This document shows, piece after piece, positions 44,212-55,353 of a stretch of DNA of 64,000 nucleotides (within the stretch, counting starts at the first letter, position 1; the number at the start of each line of letters is the position of its first letter). The DNA comes from Vibrio mimicus CAIM 602 (GTDB lineage Bacteria; Pseudomonadota; Gammaproteobacteria; Enterobacterales; Vibrionaceae). The translations under genes and the position numbers were made by a program. The stretch is from the NCBI RefSeq assembly GCF_000338875.1, contig NZ_AOMO01000016.1:249137-313136 (forward strand). The letters are read 5' to 3'. The notes beneath the pieces were generated by a model, which was given only the letters and a program-made list of their open reading frames with translations, was not told the DNA's origin and did not search any database.

Positions 44212-45492
44212 TCTCGTTTAACCTCTGGATTGCTGGGCAGCGGACGTACTTCCTGCCCAGCACTGTAAATATGGTAGTTGTGCTTACCTCTGTGTTTAAC
44301 CCAATACATGGCTTTATCGGCTTGCAACAGCAGCTTTTCTAAATCGATGTGTAAGCAATCCATATAGCTAATACCAATACTGCACCCTACTTGCGTACTC
44401 TGCTTACCCAATAGGATGGGAGTAGAAGAAGCTTGTATCAATTGCATCGCAAACTCTTCTATCTTGCTGGAGTCAAAAGAGTCGATCGGAATGTAGATGG
44501 CAAACTCATCTCCACCAAGTCTCCCAACAACCGAATCAGAAAAACGAAGCTTGAGCCAGAGCCAAAAAACGTTTGGCGATTTCCCGCAGTACATCATCAC
44601 CCGCCGCATGCCCCAAGGTATCATTCACTTGCTTGAAGCCGTCCAGATCGATCAACAGCAACACCATGATGGAACTGGAGCGTTTTTTATTCAGTACATA
44701 TTTCTCGCAACCCAAGCGATTTTTAAGTCCACTCAACGTGTCCTGCTCGGCAATGATGCGATAGTAATTTTCCCAACGTTCAATCTGTTGGCGTAATTCA
44801 CGCTCTCGAATCAATGCTTGATGAGAGGCATCAATGAATTCATTGATGCTTTCCGCCACCAGACCAATCTCATTGTATTTATTCTCGATTGCGACTGTGA
44901 CCTTACGATCATGATCTGGTCGCACTTCAGACAGCGCTTCAGAAAGCTCTGTTAATGGCTTACCCACAAGACGACGAACAATCCAGATCAACGCAACAAA
45001 AGTCACCAGAAATTGAATCATCACTACGGCAATTTGATCCAGGATTTGATTGATCGCTTGCTGACGGATCACTTGGTGATCCTCATGAATCATTAAGTAG
45101 CCAATCAGATTCCCATCAACAGGCGATGTTAAATGGTATTGGCTCGCATCTTCCCAGAAATTATGATCTTTGGCGGTTTGTACCACGCTTGTTCGTTCAA
45201 ATACGACGCCATCGACCCCCACCAATTTGACCGCATTAATTTCTTTATGCAGCAGCAAAGCATCCATCACCTCAGAGGCAATATCATAGTTATTCACATA
45301 CAAGGCAATTGAAGCGGAATTACTCAAGGAGAGCGCTAACTTCTGTTCCAGTTCTTGTTTCTGCTCCCCAACTAAGTGCAGGCCACGCGGAATAATGATG
45401 GCCAAAATAATCAGCAAATAGACCAGTGCGCACAATGAAATCATCTTTAGTAAACGGTTTACTAGAGGAGAAGACGTGGCGCGCTCAATCAT
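44199..45492 (-). pseudogene. Membrane GGDEF protein (diguanylate cyclase), frameshifted
   Basis: Predicted inner-membrane protein that would make c-di-GMP. It has an N-terminal helix near 15-35, a periplasmic domain of about 100 residues, a second helix near 150-170, a HAMP-like linker, and a GGDEF domain (DLDGFKQVNDTLGHAAGDD then RLGGDEFAIYI). The frame breaks between 44545 and 44570, probably at the six-A run 44564-44569 (plus strand); the whole is 3n+1 bases, so one base is extra or two are missing. Its ATG overlaps the upstream gene by eight bases. It is third in a barrel / binding-protein / GGDEF operon. Confidence 0.85.
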
Positions 45493-45892
45493 AGATCACC
45501 AATAACACTTTCAAATCTTCCGCTGGCGGCTGATCGGTATAACCGATGGAAAACGGGTTAGCTTCTAATTTTGTCACCAATTCTTGTTCATCCTGGATAG
45601 ATTCCGGCGCTCGTAATCGCCCAGAAAACTTCAGTTTTGCCCAATACGCATTCACCTGACTTTCCTGCATATTGGTAACGAGTAAAAAGAACCGCTGGCG
45701 AATCTCCCCAGTGCGATCAAGCACCTGGTTGATGTACGTGTTACCAACCACGCGATTGCGTCCCAAATACAGAGCGGATAACTCTTGTCTATCGATCGCC
45801 ATTAACGGACTTTGAGAACTTGCAACCACATAGAGCTCCGCCGAAGAAGCAAATGGAGACAGCAAGGTGAATAGGAGTAACCAATATTTCAT
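45485..45892 (-). CDS. Periplasmic phosphate-binding-like protein
   Basis: A 135-residue protein with a signal peptide (MKYWLLLFTLLSPFASSA). It resembles one lobe of PstS-like binding proteins (YVVASSQSPLMAIDRQELSALYLG; RFFLLVTNMQESQVNAYWAKLKFSG; SIGYTD), but is too short for a full two-lobe fold. No ABC transporter genes are nearby. It is encoded nine bases after the beta-barrel gene and overlaps the GGDEF gene by eight bases, so it may pass a signal to that sensor. Ligand unknown. Confidence 0.75.
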   Translation of the reverse strand: MKYWLLLFTLLSPFASSAELYVVASSQSPLMAIDRQELSALYLGRNRVVGNTYINQVLDRTGEIRQRFFLLVTNMQESQVNAYWAKLKFSGRLRAPESIQDEQELVTKLEANPFSIGYTDQPPAEDLKVLLVIYD

Positions 45893-45901
45893 CTGGGCCT
45901 C

Positions 45902-47185
45902 CTAAAACACAAAATTCACACTGAAGCTCAGTACATGGACATCTCTGCCCTGCGAGATACTCTCCATCGGAACAGCCCATAAACCGTAGCCATAATCACC
46001 AATTTCGACGTAATCGTACTGTGCTTTAAGTGCCATCTGAGCGGTAATGTCCCAGCGTAACCCCAATGAAAAGGTACTTTGATCGATGTGAGTCGAGTTG
46101 ATTCCACCAATAAGCACCTTTTGAAACTGCGCCAATTGAGTACCGTTGACCGGCGCTAATCCCCAGTCTGATTGCGCTTGATAAGCCTCATTCTTCGGTA
46201 CAAATTTGCCGTACATCGCATAAGGTGTGAAAGAGTCAAACGAATATCCGGCTAATAGGTATCCACCAATCCCTTCCGGAACCACTGCTTTATTTCCTCG
46301 AATCGCGTAAAGCTCAGATTGAACGGTGAGAGCGGTATCCGCATACCCCAATCCTATTTGCCAATACTGAATGGTTTCGTTTTCAAGGTTACTTTCTTGA
46401 TAGAGTAATGCGGCTTCAGAGCTGATGACACCAAAACCAGCATTCGCCAATTGTTGAATGGCCTTCTGTGCTTGCATTGAGGTATCACCCAGTGAAACCT
46501 GCATTCCTCCGACATTCACATAAGACAAACGCCCACTCCATGGACCTTGTTCCAATGCCAAGACAAGCGCTAAGGTTTGATTTGAGCGGGTAGAAGAAAC
46601 TTCTGAATTACCCGTATTTTCTAGCTTCTGCTCAATGCGACCATATTGAGCACCAAAAGACCAATTCAACTCATCCAAGCGGCCACGGTAAGTAACATCA
46701 ATACCATCGATAGAGTCATAAAAAATACTCCCATATAACTCTTGCGGTGGACGAACCCAAAGATAAGCGTAATCAATGCGTCGGCTATCCGATGCCATAT
46801 AAGCATTCAAACCTAAACGACCTAAACGTAAATCCCAATGTTCGTCAGGCAGATAACGGACAAAAGCCAACTCAGTGACATCATTAAAGGATTGTTCAAC
46901 ACGATCTTCCAATACCCACTGCGTGGTCACTGACCATTCAGGGTTGAGCTGAACATCAAACTGCACGCCAATATTGGAATCAGGCAAAAATGAACCGTTG
47001 CGTTCATTGTCATCAGGCTGCGCAAGGTTACGTAAATAGCCAAGATTCTCTTCATTCTCGTAGCTGTAACCTAAAGAACCATAACCCGAGACAGCCCAAT
47101 CAGCGGCTAATATTGGCAAGCTCATGATTGCGAATGCCGTTGAAATACTACTGAGAAACAGGGCTCGATAAGGGTTTCGCATCAT
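45902..47185 (-). CDS. Outer-membrane beta-barrel (porin-like) protein
   Basis: A 427-residue protein with a signal peptide cleaved near LAA-DW. Repeated amphipathic strands with aromatic residues (SGYGSLGYSYEN, WDLRLGRLGLNAY, FSLGLRWDIT) and a C-terminal Phe (VLSFSVNFVF) are typical of outer-membrane barrels. No close porin family could be named. First in a three-gene unit with the binding-like protein and a GGDEF protein. Substrate unknown. Confidence 0.78.
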   Translation of the reverse strand: MMRNPYRALFLSSISTAFAIMSLPILAADWAVSGYGSLGYSYENEENLGYLRNLAQPDDNERNGSFLPDSNIGVQFDVQLNPEWSVTTQWVLEDRVEQSFNDVTELAFVRYLPDEHWDLRLGRLGLNAYMASDSRRIDYAYLWVRPPQELYGSIFYDSIDGIDVTYRGRLDELNWSFGAQYGRIEQKLENTGNSEVSSTRSNQTLALVLALEQGPWSGRLSYVNVGGMQVSLGDTSMQAQKAIQQLANAGFGVISSEAALLYQESNLENETIQYWQIGLGYADTALTVQSELYAIRGNKAVVPEGIGGYLLAGYSFDSFTPYAMYGKFVPKNEAYQAQSDWGLAPVNGTQLAQFQKVLIGGINSTHIDQSTFSLGLRWDITAQMALKAQYDYVEIGDYGYGLWAVPMESISQGRDVHVLSFSVNFVF

Positions 47186-47426
47186 TGGGGCATTCCTAAA
47201 CTAGCGCATGTTGCACTAAAGCGTAGATTTCCACGCACAGTGAAACGTTCTCCATTTCGATGTTCATCAATGATGCATCGCCCAATTAATTGAATTTAAT
47301 GATTACTGAGAAAACTCAGGAAGATTGATGCTCGAAACAGAGCAAACTCATCCTTCCGTTCAGATAAGAATCGGTGCACAAGAAAAATATAGTCAGGAAA
47401 TGAAAGATTTGAAATGAACCAAAGCA

Positions 47427-47450
47427 TGAACGCCGCATTAGCGGCGTTCA
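47427..47450 (-). terminator. Hairpin spanning the acpS stop codon
   Basis: Ten-base perfect stem (TGAACGCCGC / GCGGCGTTCA) with a four-base loop; the loop contains the acpS stop codon. No clear T run follows, so it may act as a terminator or as 3' end protection. Confidence 0.6.
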
Positions 47451-47818
47451 AAAATGACGGTGGCCATCGCGTAATGGCGCTCATCAGAGATCGAGAGGTG
47501 AATATGCGCAACCTCAAGTTGCGCCGCTAATTGAGCCGCTTTACCGCTTAGACTGAGTAATGGCTTACCCATTTCATCATTGGTAATCGTAAAATCGTGA
47601 AAGGTCACGCCTTGAGCAATTCCGGTACCTAACGCTTTAGATGCCGCTTCTTTGGCCGCAAACCGCTTAGCTAAGAAACGCCCTTGTTGTTTCAGAGCAT
47701 GAAACTGTGCCATTTCAGGATCACTGAGAATACGGCGCGCGAAGCTTTCGCCAGAGCGCGCCAACGCTTTTTCTACCCGTTCAATTTCAGCGATGTCCGT
47801 TCCGAGCCCAACAATCAT
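47438..47818 (-). CDS. acpS: Holo-[acyl-carrier-protein] synthase AcpS
   Basis: Moves 4'-phosphopantetheine from CoA to the acyl carrier protein. The 126-residue protein has the two family motifs: [14 protein letters not shown] near the N-terminus (magnesium Asp) and [15 protein letters not shown] near residue 55. It follows pdxJ by eight bases on the minus strand, as in E. coli. Confidence 0.95.
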   Translation of the reverse strand: MIVGLGTDIAEIERVEKALARSGESFARRILSDPEMAQFHALKQQGRFLAKRFAAKEAASKALGTGIAQGVTFHDFTITNDEMGKPLLSLSGKAAQLAAQLEVAHIHLSISDERHYAMATVIFERR

Positions 47819-47826
47819 GTTACTGC

Positions 47827-48558
47827 CTAGCGACGCGCTGCAACCATGATGGCTTTCATATCTGCCACTGCTTTTGACAAACCATCAAATACAGCGCGAC
47901 CAATGATCGCATGGCCGATGTTCAGCTCGTAAATTTCTGGAATCGCAGCAATCGCAGCAACATTGTGATACGTCAGACCATGCCCCGCATTAACGGTGAT
48001 GCCTAAATCATGGGCATACGCAGCAGCAGCAGCAATTTTTTTCAGCTCATTTTGCTGTTCCACTTCGCTTTTCGCATCAGAATAATGGCCTGTATGAAGC
48101 TCAATGAATGGTGCACCACAGGCTTTTGCCGCATCAATTTGCTCGCGATCTGCATCAATAAACAGAGAAACTTTAATACCCGCTGCGGTAAGTTTTTCCG
48201 TTGCCGCTTTCACACGCTCTAACTGGCCAAGTACATCCAAGCCACCTTCTGTCGTCAATTCCTCACGCTTTTCAGGTACCAAGCAGACATATTCTGGTTG
48301 AGTTTGCAGCGCAATCTCCACCATTTCGTCAGTCACGGCCATTTCAAGGTTCATGCGAGTTTGTAGTGTTTCACGCAAAATACGCACATCGCGATCTGTG
48401 ATGTGGCGGCGATCTTCGCGAAGATGGATAGTGATGCCATCCGCACCCGCACGTTCAGCAATTTCCGCCGCATGCACAGGATCAGGATATTGCGTGCCGC
48501 GTGCATTACGTAAAGTAGCCACGTGATCGATATTCACACCAAGATAAATTGAGCTCAT
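47827..48558 (-). CDS. pdxJ: Pyridoxine 5'-phosphate synthase PdxJ
   Basis: Condenses 1-deoxyxylulose 5-phosphate with 3-amino-2-oxopropyl phosphate to make pyridoxine 5'-phosphate, the de novo source of PLP. The 243-residue TIM barrel has [16 protein letters not shown] at the start, HLREDRRHI, and [11 protein letters not shown] near the C-terminus. Its start overlaps the recO stop (ATGA) and acpS follows. Core gene, not part of the tyrosine phenol-lyase cassette. Confidence 0.95.
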   Translation of the reverse strand: MSSIYLGVNIDHVATLRNARGTQYPDPVHAAEIAERAGADGITIHLREDRRHITDRDVRILRETLQTRMNLEMAVTDEMVEIALQTQPEYVCLVPEKREELTTEGGLDVLGQLERVKAATEKLTAAGIKVSLFIDADREQIDAAKACGAPFIELHTGHYSDAKSEVEQQNELKKIAAAAAYAHDLGITVNAGHGLTYHNVAAIAAIPEIYELNIGHAIIGRAVFDGLSKAVADMKAIMVAARR

Positions 48559-49280
48559 TCTTCTGTACTCCGTGCTCGAGGTAGAGTTGTTTGACGAAAC
48601 AACTCACGACTTTTTAAAGGTTTGCCGCCAAGATACGGCTTTAAGGCTAAACGTGTAAAGCGTTTTGCCGCTTGCAATTGTTCTTTGCTGGTAAAACGCC
48701 GTTCACTGATCGCAATCAGCTCGTTACCGAGAAAGGTGAGATTATCGCGACGTACCGAAGCGATAAAGCCCTTTTGCTCACGATAACGGTAAGTCATGTC
48801 AGGTGAAACTGGCTCGCCCGTACCCGCACAATGCAGAAAATCGACGCCGTAGCCCATCGCAGCAAGCAAAGCGAGTTCAAAGCGGCGTAGCGCTGGCTCT
48901 GGATTGGTGCTTTGCGCCAGTTCAGTTAGTGCAAACAGGTAATCATGAAATAGCCCAGGACTAGCGACTTCTGGCATTAACACCCGATCCACCAGCTCGT
49001 TGATGTACATAGCAGAATAGAGATAGACGCCAGAAAGCGGTAAACCGAGACTAATTGGTTCGGCTTGGCGTAAGGTTTTCATCGAGCCATTGCCCGACCA
49101 TTTCAGCAGTAAAGGAGTGAAAGGTTGCAGCGCACCTTTGAGGTTGGAGCGTTTTCCACGCGCACCTTTGGCCATTAATGTGACTCGGCCATACTCCTCA
49201 CTGAACACATCGAGAATTAAGCTCGATTCACTGTAAGGGCGGCGGTGCAGAACAAAACAGCGTTGCAGTCCGTCTGACAT
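48555..49280 (-). CDS. recO: DNA repair protein RecO
   Basis: Recombination mediator that with RecR loads RecA on SSB-coated DNA. The 241-residue protein has the N-terminal OB fold ([35 protein letters not shown]) and a helical C-terminal domain without the full zinc Cys set. Its stop overlaps the pdxJ start. A terminator separates it from era. Confidence 0.93.
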   Translation of the reverse strand: MSDGLQRCFVLHRRPYSESSLILDVFSEEYGRVTLMAKGARGKRSNLKGALQPFTPLLLKWSGNGSMKTLRQAEPISLGLPLSGVYLYSAMYINELVDRVLMPEVASPGLFHDYLFALTELAQSTNPEPALRRFELALLAAMGYGVDFLHCAGTGEPVSPDMTYRYREQKGFIASVRRDNLTFLGNELIAISERRFTSKEQLQAAKRFTRLALKPYLGGKPLKSRELFRQTTLPRARSTEE

Positions 49281-49310
49281 TTTCCCTTTCTATCATGCAG
49301 TTGAAGGTAG

Positions 49311-49343
49311 AAATGAAAAAGGTGGCAACTGGGTCGCCACCTT
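49311..49343 (-). terminator. Terminator between era and recO
   Basis: In the minus direction AAAGGTGGC and GCCACCTTT form a nine-base stem with an eight-base loop, followed by TTTTTCATTT. So recO-pdxJ-acpS needs readthrough or its own promoter. Confidence 0.85.
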
Positions 49344-49349
49344 TAGAGT

Positions 49350-50324
49350 TTAGAGATCGTCGATATAGCCGAGTGAACGCAGGGCGCGCTCATCATCCGC
49401 CCATCCAGATTTCACTTTCACCCAAGTCTCAAGGTAGACTTTGCGGCCAAACAGCTCTTCCATATCCAGACGTGCTTCACGGCCGATGGTTTTGATCTTC
49501 TCGCCGTTTTTACCAATCACCATTTTCTTCTGGCCAATACGCTCAACCAAAATCAGGGCGTTGATGTGGAAGCCATCAGTATCTGGGTTGTAATCGAAAC
49601 GCTCGATTTCCACCGTCACCGAATACGGCAGCTCTTCGCCAGTAAAACGCATCAGCTTTTCACGGACGATTTCAGATGCCATAAAGCGCTGTGAACGATC
49701 CGTCACATACTCTTCAGGGAAGTGGTGCACTGCTTTCGGTAAATGGTCGCGTACATGCTTTTTCAGCACGTCGGTGTTTTTACCCTGTTTAGCGGAAATC
49801 GGTACGATATCGACAAACTGCATGCGCTTAGAAAGCTCCAGCATGTGCAGCATGACTTCGTTACGATCTTTCACCTGATCCACCTTGTTCACACAAAGTA
49901 CCACTGGGAAGTTCGCCTTTTGCAGCTTGTTGAACACCATCTCGTCATCGGCGGTCCAGTGAGTACCTTCAACGACAAACAACACTAAGTTCACATCACT
50001 CAATGAGCTTGACGCCGCACGGTTCATCAAACGGTTAATCGCACGTTTTTCTTCAATGTGTAGTCCTGGGGTATCAACGTATATCGCCTGATAATTGCCA
50101 TCGGTCTCCACGCCCATAATACGGTGGCGAGTAGTTTGTGGTTTACGCGAGGTGATCGAAATCTTCTGCCCTAAAAGGTTATTCAGCAGAGTCGATTTAC
50201 CTACGTTTGGACGACCAACAATGGCGACAAAGCCACAATGCTGGTTTTCCGGTGTCGATGTCACTGTTTGGCCTTCGCTTTGAGAAGCAAAGTATGCATC
50301 GATATCAAATTCTTGATCAGCCAT
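49350..50324 (-). CDS. era: Ribosome-assembly GTPase Era
   Basis: Essential GTPase that binds 16S rRNA and helps 30S maturation. The 324-residue protein has G1 (GRPNVGKST), G3 (DTPG) and G4 (NKVD) motifs, and a C-terminal KH domain with [13 protein letters not shown]. An N-terminal extension of about 25 residues precedes the G domain. It overlaps the rnc 3' end by eight bases, the usual rnc-era coupling. Confidence 0.96.
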   Translation of the reverse strand: MADQEFDIDAYFASQSEGQTVTSTPENQHCGFVAIVGRPNVGKSTLLNNLLGQKISITSRKPQTTRHRIMGVETDGNYQAIYVDTPGLHIEEKRAINRLMNRAASSSLSDVNLVLFVVEGTHWTADDEMVFNKLQKANFPVVLCVNKVDQVKDRNEVMLHMLELSKRMQFVDIVPISAKQGKNTDVLKKHVRDHLPKAVHHFPEEYVTDRSQRFMASEIVREKLMRFTGEELPYSVTVEIERFDYNPDTDGFHINALILVERIGQKKMVIGKNGEKIKTIGREARLDMEELFGRKVYLETWVKVKSGWADDERALRSLGYIDDL

Positions 50325-50994
50325 TGGTTAATTGCTCCAGAGCCGTTTCTGCAGCCGCTTGCTCTGCCTTGCGGCGGCTTGTGCCTTTACCAATTACAGG
50401 CGTATCCATACCTGCTACTTCACACGCAACGGTAAACTCTTGGTTGTGTGCTTCACCTTTAATATTAGTCACCGTATAGACAGGCAGCGGTTTTCTTCTG
50501 CCTTGTAAAAACTCTTGTAAGCGAGTTTTCGGATCTTTTTGTGATGCGCCCGGTTTGATCTCTTCCAAACGACAGTGATACCACTCAAGCACAATACGGC
50601 GCGCGGTTTCCAGATCGCTATCGAGGTAGATTGCACCGATGATCGCTTCTACGGCATCGGCCAGAATTGAGTCTCGGCGAAAACCACCGCTTTTCAACTC
50701 ACCTGGACCTAATTTTAAGTAATCTCCCAGATCGAATTCACGACCCAGTTCCGCCAACGTGTTACCACGCACTAAGGTGGCACGCATACGGCTCATATCG
50801 CCTTCATTCACTTTCGGGAAGCGGTGATACAGCTCATCAGCAATGACAAAACTTAAAATTGAATCGCCCAGAAACTCAAGACGTTCATTGTGCTTACCAT
50901 TGGCGCTGCGGTGTGTCAGCGCCAGATTAAGCAGCTCGATTTCCTTAAAGGTATAACCGAGCTTACTTGTTAATTTATTCATTGGAGGTGTCAT
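50317..50994 (-). CDS. rnc: Ribonuclease III
   Basis: Double-strand RNA endonuclease that processes rRNA and many mRNAs. The 225-residue protein has the RNase III signature [14 protein letters not shown] and the second catalytic region ([11 protein letters not shown]), and a C-terminal double-strand RNA-binding domain ([33 protein letters not shown]). An internal ATG four codons in is an alternative start. It lies between lepB and era. Confidence 0.96.
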   Translation of the reverse strand: MTPPMNKLTSKLGYTFKEIELLNLALTHRSANGKHNERLEFLGDSILSFVIADELYHRFPKVNEGDMSRMRATLVRGNTLAELGREFDLGDYLKLGPGELKSGGFRRDSILADAVEAIIGAIYLDSDLETARRIVLEWYHCRLEEIKPGASQKDPKTRLQEFLQGRRKPLPVYTVTNIKGEAHNQEFTVACEVAGMDTPVIGKGTSRRKAEQAAAETALEQLTNG

Positions 50995-51026
50995 AATCTC
51001 AACATTATTGACCAGCTTACGCTGGC

Positions 51027-51923
51027 TTAATGAATCCCACCAATACGATTAAATCGTACTCCGGTTGGAATCCAGCTTGGCAGTACGCTGTCAGCAGCGC
51101 GTTCAAATTCAAAACTGATCCAGATAGCCACAGCTTTTCCGACCAGATTCTGCTCTGGCACAAAGCCCCAGAAACGGCTGTCAGCACTGTTGTCACGGTT
51201 GTCACCCATCACAAAGTAGTGCCCTTGTGGTACGACCCACTCATTCACGCCACTGCGTGGACGATAATCTGCCACGTTATCAATGCGCAGCGGGTTGACC
51301 AAAATACTGTGTTCAACCTTACCAAGCTTCTCATCCAGTTGGATAAGCGGAATGTTGTTTTGGTAAAACTCACTTTCTTGCACATTAGAGAGTTTCACCG
51401 CTTGGCATTCACTTTCACCTTGGCGCAGAATGCATAACTCTTTGCCCGGGCTGTAGCGCACGGTATCACCCGGCATGCCGACCACACGTTTGATGTAGTC
51501 AATATTTGGGTTTACCGGGTATTTGAACACCACGATATCACCACGCTCTGGCTTACCGGTTTCCACCAGTTGAGTGCGCCATACGGGGTCTTTCAAACCG
51601 TAAGCGTATTTTTCAACCAGAATAAAATCGCCGATCAGCAGGGTTGGCATCATTGAACCCGAGGGGATCTGGAACGGTTCATAGATAAATGAACGTAAAA
51701 CCAGAACAAAGGCAATCACAGGGAAAATAGAGACGCTGTTCTCAACCCACCAAGGCTGAGCCAACGCTTTATTCACCGCCGACTCAGGCAGATCGGGCGT
51801 TTGCGCCTGTAACTGAGCCTGTTTCTGCTGGCGTTTTTTAGCCCACACCAGTTTTTCCAGTGTCCAGACGATACCGGTGACCAGAGTTACGATCACCAAA
51901 ATCAGTGAGAATGTGTTCGCCAT
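51027..51923 (-). CDS. lepB: Signal peptidase I LepB
   Basis: Inner-membrane peptidase that removes signal peptides from exported proteins. The 298-residue protein has two N-terminal membrane segments (about 4-22 and 62-80), the catalytic Ser90 in [10 protein letters not shown] and Lys145 in [11 protein letters not shown], and the box E motif [12 protein letters not shown]. The lepA-lepB-rnc-era order is the common gammaproteobacterial arrangement. Confidence 0.96.
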   Translation of the reverse strand: MANTFSLILVIVTLVTGIVWTLEKLVWAKKRQQKQAQLQAQTPDLPESAVNKALAQPWWVENSVSIFPVIAFVLVLRSFIYEPFQIPSGSMMPTLLIGDFILVEKYAYGLKDPVWRTQLVETGKPERGDIVVFKYPVNPNIDYIKRVVGMPGDTVRYSPGKELCILRQGESECQAVKLSNVQESEFYQNNIPLIQLDEKLGKVEHSILVNPLRIDNVADYRPRSGVNEWVVPQGHYFVMGDNRDNSADSRFWGFVPEQNLVGKAVAIWISFEFERAADSVLPSWIPTGVRFNRIGGIH

Positions 51924-52014
51924 TGACTTCCCTTATCTAAAAAATACGAAAGTGAAAGAGCCGAAACCCTTTCACTCATGTGTTAAACCAATAAGTTTGA
52001 AGTCGCCAAAGAAA

Positions 52015-53808
52015 TTAGTCTTTGCCGACATGCAGAATGGCAAGGAACGCTTCTTGTGGCAGCTCAACGTTACCGATCTGCTTCATACGTTTCTTACCTT
52101 CTTTCTGCTTCTTCAACAGTTTCTTCTTACGACTCACGTCACCACCGTAACATTTCGCCAATACGTTTTTACGTAATTGCTTAACGGTAGAACGCGCGAT
52201 GATGTGGTTACCAATCGCTGCTTGAATCGCGATATCGAACATTTGGCGAGGAATGAACTCTTTCATCTTCTCAACCAATAGGCGACCACGAGTTTGTGAA
52301 TGATCACGGTGAGTAATGATCGCCAATGCGTCCACTTTGTCACCATTGAGCAGTACATCTACGCGCACCATGTACGACATTTCAAAACGTTGGAAACCGT
52401 AATCCAGAGACGCATAGCCACGTGAAGTAGATTTCAAACGGTCAAAGAAATCGAGTACCACTTCCGCCATCGGGATGTCGTAAGTCAGTGCTACTTGGTT
52501 ACCGTGGTAAACCATGTCCACCTGAGTACCACGCTTTTCGATACACAGTGTAATAACGTTACCCAGATAATCCGCAGGAACCAGAATGTTACAGCGCGCG
52601 ATCGGTTCACGAATCTCTTCAATATCGTTGATGGCTGGCAGTTTCGCTGGGCTATCAACGTAGATGATCTCTTTGTTGGTCTTCAGAACTTCATACACTA
52701 CGGTCGGTGCAGTAGTAATGAGATCGAGATCGTATTCACGCTCCAGACGCTCTTGGATGATTTCCATGTGTAGCATACCAAGGAAGCCACAACGGAAACC
52801 AAAGCCTAGTGCTGCTGAGGTTTCTGGTTCATAGAACAGAGACGCATCATTAAGGCTCAGCTTACCCAGCGCATCACGGAAGTTGTCATAATCATCAGAA
52901 GAGACAGGGAACAAACCCGCATAAACCTGAGGTTTTACCTTTTTAAAGCCCGGTAGCGCTTTTTCACAACCGTTTTTCGCCAAGGTTAGAGTATCACCCA
53001 CTGGTGCACCCATGATGTCTTTGATACCACACACCACCCAGCCTACTTCGCCAGTATCCAGTGAATCGGTATCCACTTGTTTTGGTGTGAAAATACCTAA
53101 GCGATCCACACCCCAAGTTTGACCGGTGCTCATCACTTTGATCTTGTCGTTTTTCTTCAGGCTACCGTTTTTGATACGAACCAGAGAAACCACGCCTAAG
53201 TAGTTATCGAACCATGAGTCGATAATCAACGCTTGCAGTGGTGCATCAGGATCACCTTGTGGTGCTGGGATCGCAGAAACGATCTTTTCCAGAACTTCAT
53301 CCACACCAACACCGGTTTTAGCCGAGCAACGCACCGCGTCAATCGCATCGATACCTACGATGTCTTCGATCTCTTCAGCAACACGCTCAGGTTCTGCCGC
53401 TGGCAGGTCAATCTTGTTCAGAATTGGCACTACTTCCAGATCCATTTCGATCGCGGTATAGCAGTTAGCTAGGGTTTGCGCTTCTACGCCTTGACCTGCA
53501 TCCACCACCAACAGTGCGCCTTCACAAGCCGCCAATGAACGAGATACTTCGTATGCGAAGTCAACGTGCCCTGGAGTGTCGATAAAGTTCAGTTGATAGG
53601 TTTCGCCATCTTTCGCTTTATAGTCGAGAGTCACACTCTGCGCTTTAATGGTGATGCCACGCTCACGTTCCAGATCCATAGAGTCAAGAACTTGCTCGGC
53701 CATTTCACGATCGCTCAAGCCGCCACAGACTTGGATTAAACGGTCAGATAGAGTCGATTTACCATGGTCAATGTGGGCGATAATCGAAAAGTTACGAATG
53801 TGCTTCAT
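52015..53808 (-). CDS. lepA: Elongation factor 4 LepA
   Basis: Ribosome-associated GTPase that affects translation elongation and initiation. The 597-residue length is standard. The G domain shows [14 protein letters not shown], the switch II motif DTPGHVDF and NKIDLP; EF-G-like domains follow, and the LepA-specific C-terminal domain ends [24 protein letters not shown]. It lies downstream of the rseC terminator and 91 bases upstream of lepB. Confidence 0.97.
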   Translation of the reverse strand: MKHIRNFSIIAHIDHGKSTLSDRLIQVCGGLSDREMAEQVLDSMDLERERGITIKAQSVTLDYKAKDGETYQLNFIDTPGHVDFAYEVSRSLAACEGALLVVDAGQGVEAQTLANCYTAIEMDLEVVPILNKIDLPAAEPERVAEEIEDIVGIDAIDAVRCSAKTGVGVDEVLEKIVSAIPAPQGDPDAPLQALIIDSWFDNYLGVVSLVRIKNGSLKKNDKIKVMSTGQTWGVDRLGIFTPKQVDTDSLDTGEVGWVVCGIKDIMGAPVGDTLTLAKNGCEKALPGFKKVKPQVYAGLFPVSSDDYDNFRDALGKLSLNDASLFYEPETSAALGFGFRCGFLGMLHMEIIQERLEREYDLDLITTAPTVVYEVLKTNKEIIYVDSPAKLPAINDIEEIREPIARCNILVPADYLGNVITLCIEKRGTQVDMVYHGNQVALTYDIPMAEVVLDFFDRLKSTSRGYASLDYGFQRFEMSYMVRVDVLLNGDKVDALAIITHRDHSQTRGRLLVEKMKEFIPRQMFDIAIQAAIGNHIIARSTVKQLRKNVLAKCYGGDVSRKKKLLKKQKEGKKRMKQIGNVELPQEAFLAILHVGKD

Positions 53809-53847
53809 AGGTTTGGGATGACTAAACTCTTAAATAATAAGGACATA

Positions 53848-53867
53848 GAAAAGCCGCGTTGGCGGCT
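53848..53867 (-). terminator. Terminator between rseC and lepA
   Basis: In the minus direction AGCCGC and GCGGCT form a six-base stem with a four-base loop followed by TTTTC. A short, moderate terminator at the end of the rpoE-rseABC operon. Confidence 0.65.
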
Positions 53868-53920
53868 ATTCATTCAAGTTGGGCGATTCTACCCAATTTC
53901 GTTGGGGTTCGCATCATAAT

Positions 53921-54391
53921 TTAGGCAACCGGGATACCCAGTTTTCGTAACAAAACCACTTGCTGCTCAGAGCGCAGTTCAAGCACTTTCGCGTAACGTT
54001 TAGCAACCCACACACCCAATGCAATAAACAACAGCGCAGTAAGGATCACAATGCCTTCACCGAGACCGAGCATAGGAGCCAGCCATTGTGTGCCAAGCCA
54101 AGCACCAAGCATCATAAAAAAGAGCGGCAATAAATAGACTAACGCAGCGGATTGCAACAGGCTTTTTTCTGGTAAACCGATTTCCACCACCTCACCTGCC
54201 TGCAGCATTTGCGTTGTATGTAAACGCCAAAACAAGGTTTTGTTACCGAGTGCTTTAGAAACGATGCCCGTACCGCAGCTTTTTGAAGAGTGACAGCTAC
54301 TGCAACTGGTTTGTTGCTCGCAGCTGAGGGTCACTTGAAATCCTTCGTGAGCAGGTACCACTTTAGTCACCGTAGCTAATGCGGTCATCAT
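53921..54391 (-). CDS. rseC: SoxR-reducing / sigma-E system protein RseC
   Basis: Inner-membrane protein of 156 residues (RseC/MucC family). The N-terminal part has a cysteine cluster (CEQQTSCSSCHSSKSCG) that likely binds an iron-sulfur group, followed by two membrane helices near residues 78-96 and 103-122. Role in the sigma-E pathway is minor; it is linked to SoxR reduction in E. coli. Its start overlaps the rseB stop. Confidence 0.9.
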   Translation of the reverse strand: MMTALATVTKVVPAHEGFQVTLSCEQQTSCSSCHSSKSCGTGIVSKALGNKTLFWRLHTTQMLQAGEVVEIGLPEKSLLQSAALVYLLPLFFMMLGAWLGTQWLAPMLGLGEGIVILTALLFIALGVWVAKRYAKVLELRSEQQVVLLRKLGIPVA

Positions 54392-55353
54392 TGCGCTTTC
54401 ACGCCTCCCACGCCAAACATAACAGATTGGGCAATACGCTGCGCAGTCGCTGGCGGAATGTCCCCCACCACAGAGATTTCGTTTTCACCTTTCACTAGAC
54501 TGTGCAAGGTGCGGCGGCCTTGTCTTACTAGCTGCCCTTTCAATGAATAGTTATCACTGGCTGACACATAGACAGAGAAGTTAAATAGGCCATCGGAATA
54601 CATTTGGCTTTCCACTAAGCGCTCGGTCATTGCCATGCGATAGCGATTAAGTTCCATGGCTTTGAATCCCTCGGGAACCCAAGTCACTTGCCAGAAGGTT
54701 TCTTGCACACTGCCTTTGGGTAACTTAAGGACTTCAGGGAGTTGTGCTTTATTTAGCCCAGCCATGATTTCCGCCAAGCGATCGCTGAGTGAGAATGAAA
54801 TCGTGCGATATTGCTCAAGCACTTCACCATCACGATCCAACAAATCAGCACGTAAAGGCAAACGACTCTTTTCGTCTACCCACACAACATAGGAATAACG
54901 CAGGCCATCTTTAGGTACCACACGAAGTACCTGACAGGCAGCTCCAGCTTCACGGGCTCGACCAACTTTGACAAAGTCGTAATACCGACTCAATTCACCG
55001 ATATCAGTGTTAAGCATCGGAATTGTCGGTGCAACCATGTTGCCCGATTCAATCGTAAAAGGCTCAACACCCGGCTCAATGTAACTCACTTCATCACCAC
55101 GACGAATGACTTCCCGCACCGGCCCACTGAGGTACACCAAATGCGCCAGTTGTTGATCATCCTGTCGAGAATGACGATACAAAAGCGGCTCAATGCTGTT
55201 CTTCTTGACCAAGATGTATGAGAGTTCGTAATTGAGATGTTGGCTGGCTTCGTTCATCTGAAACAACAACGCCTCTGCAGACTCATCCTCTGCAAAGGCG
55301 ACGGTTGAATTCACACAGAACAGTGTCAGCGCACTGATCAAAAATTTCTTCAT
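54388..55353 (-). CDS. rseB: Sigma-E regulatory protein RseB
   Basis: Periplasmic protein that binds RseA and protects it from DegS, and senses mislocalised lipoprotein or LPS. The 321-residue protein has a signal peptide (ALTLFCVNSTVAFA) and two MucB/RseB domains (QMNEASQHLNYELSYI; VTWVPEGFKAMELNRY). Start overlaps the rseA stop and end overlaps the rseC start, so the three are translationally coupled. Confidence 0.94.
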   Translation of the reverse strand: MKKFLISALTLFCVNSTVAFAEDESAEALLFQMNEASQHLNYELSYILVKKNSIEPLLYRHSRQDDQQLAHLVYLSGPVREVIRRGDEVSYIEPGVEPFTIESGNMVAPTIPMLNTDIGELSRYYDFVKVGRAREAGAACQVLRVVPKDGLRYSYVVWVDEKSRLPLRADLLDRDGEVLEQYRTISFSLSDRLAEIMAGLNKAQLPEVLKLPKGSVQETFWQVTWVPEGFKAMELNRYRMAMTERLVESQMYSDGLFNFSVYVSASDNYSLKGQLVRQGRRTLHSLVKGENEISVVGDIPPATAQRIAQSVMFGVGGVKAQ

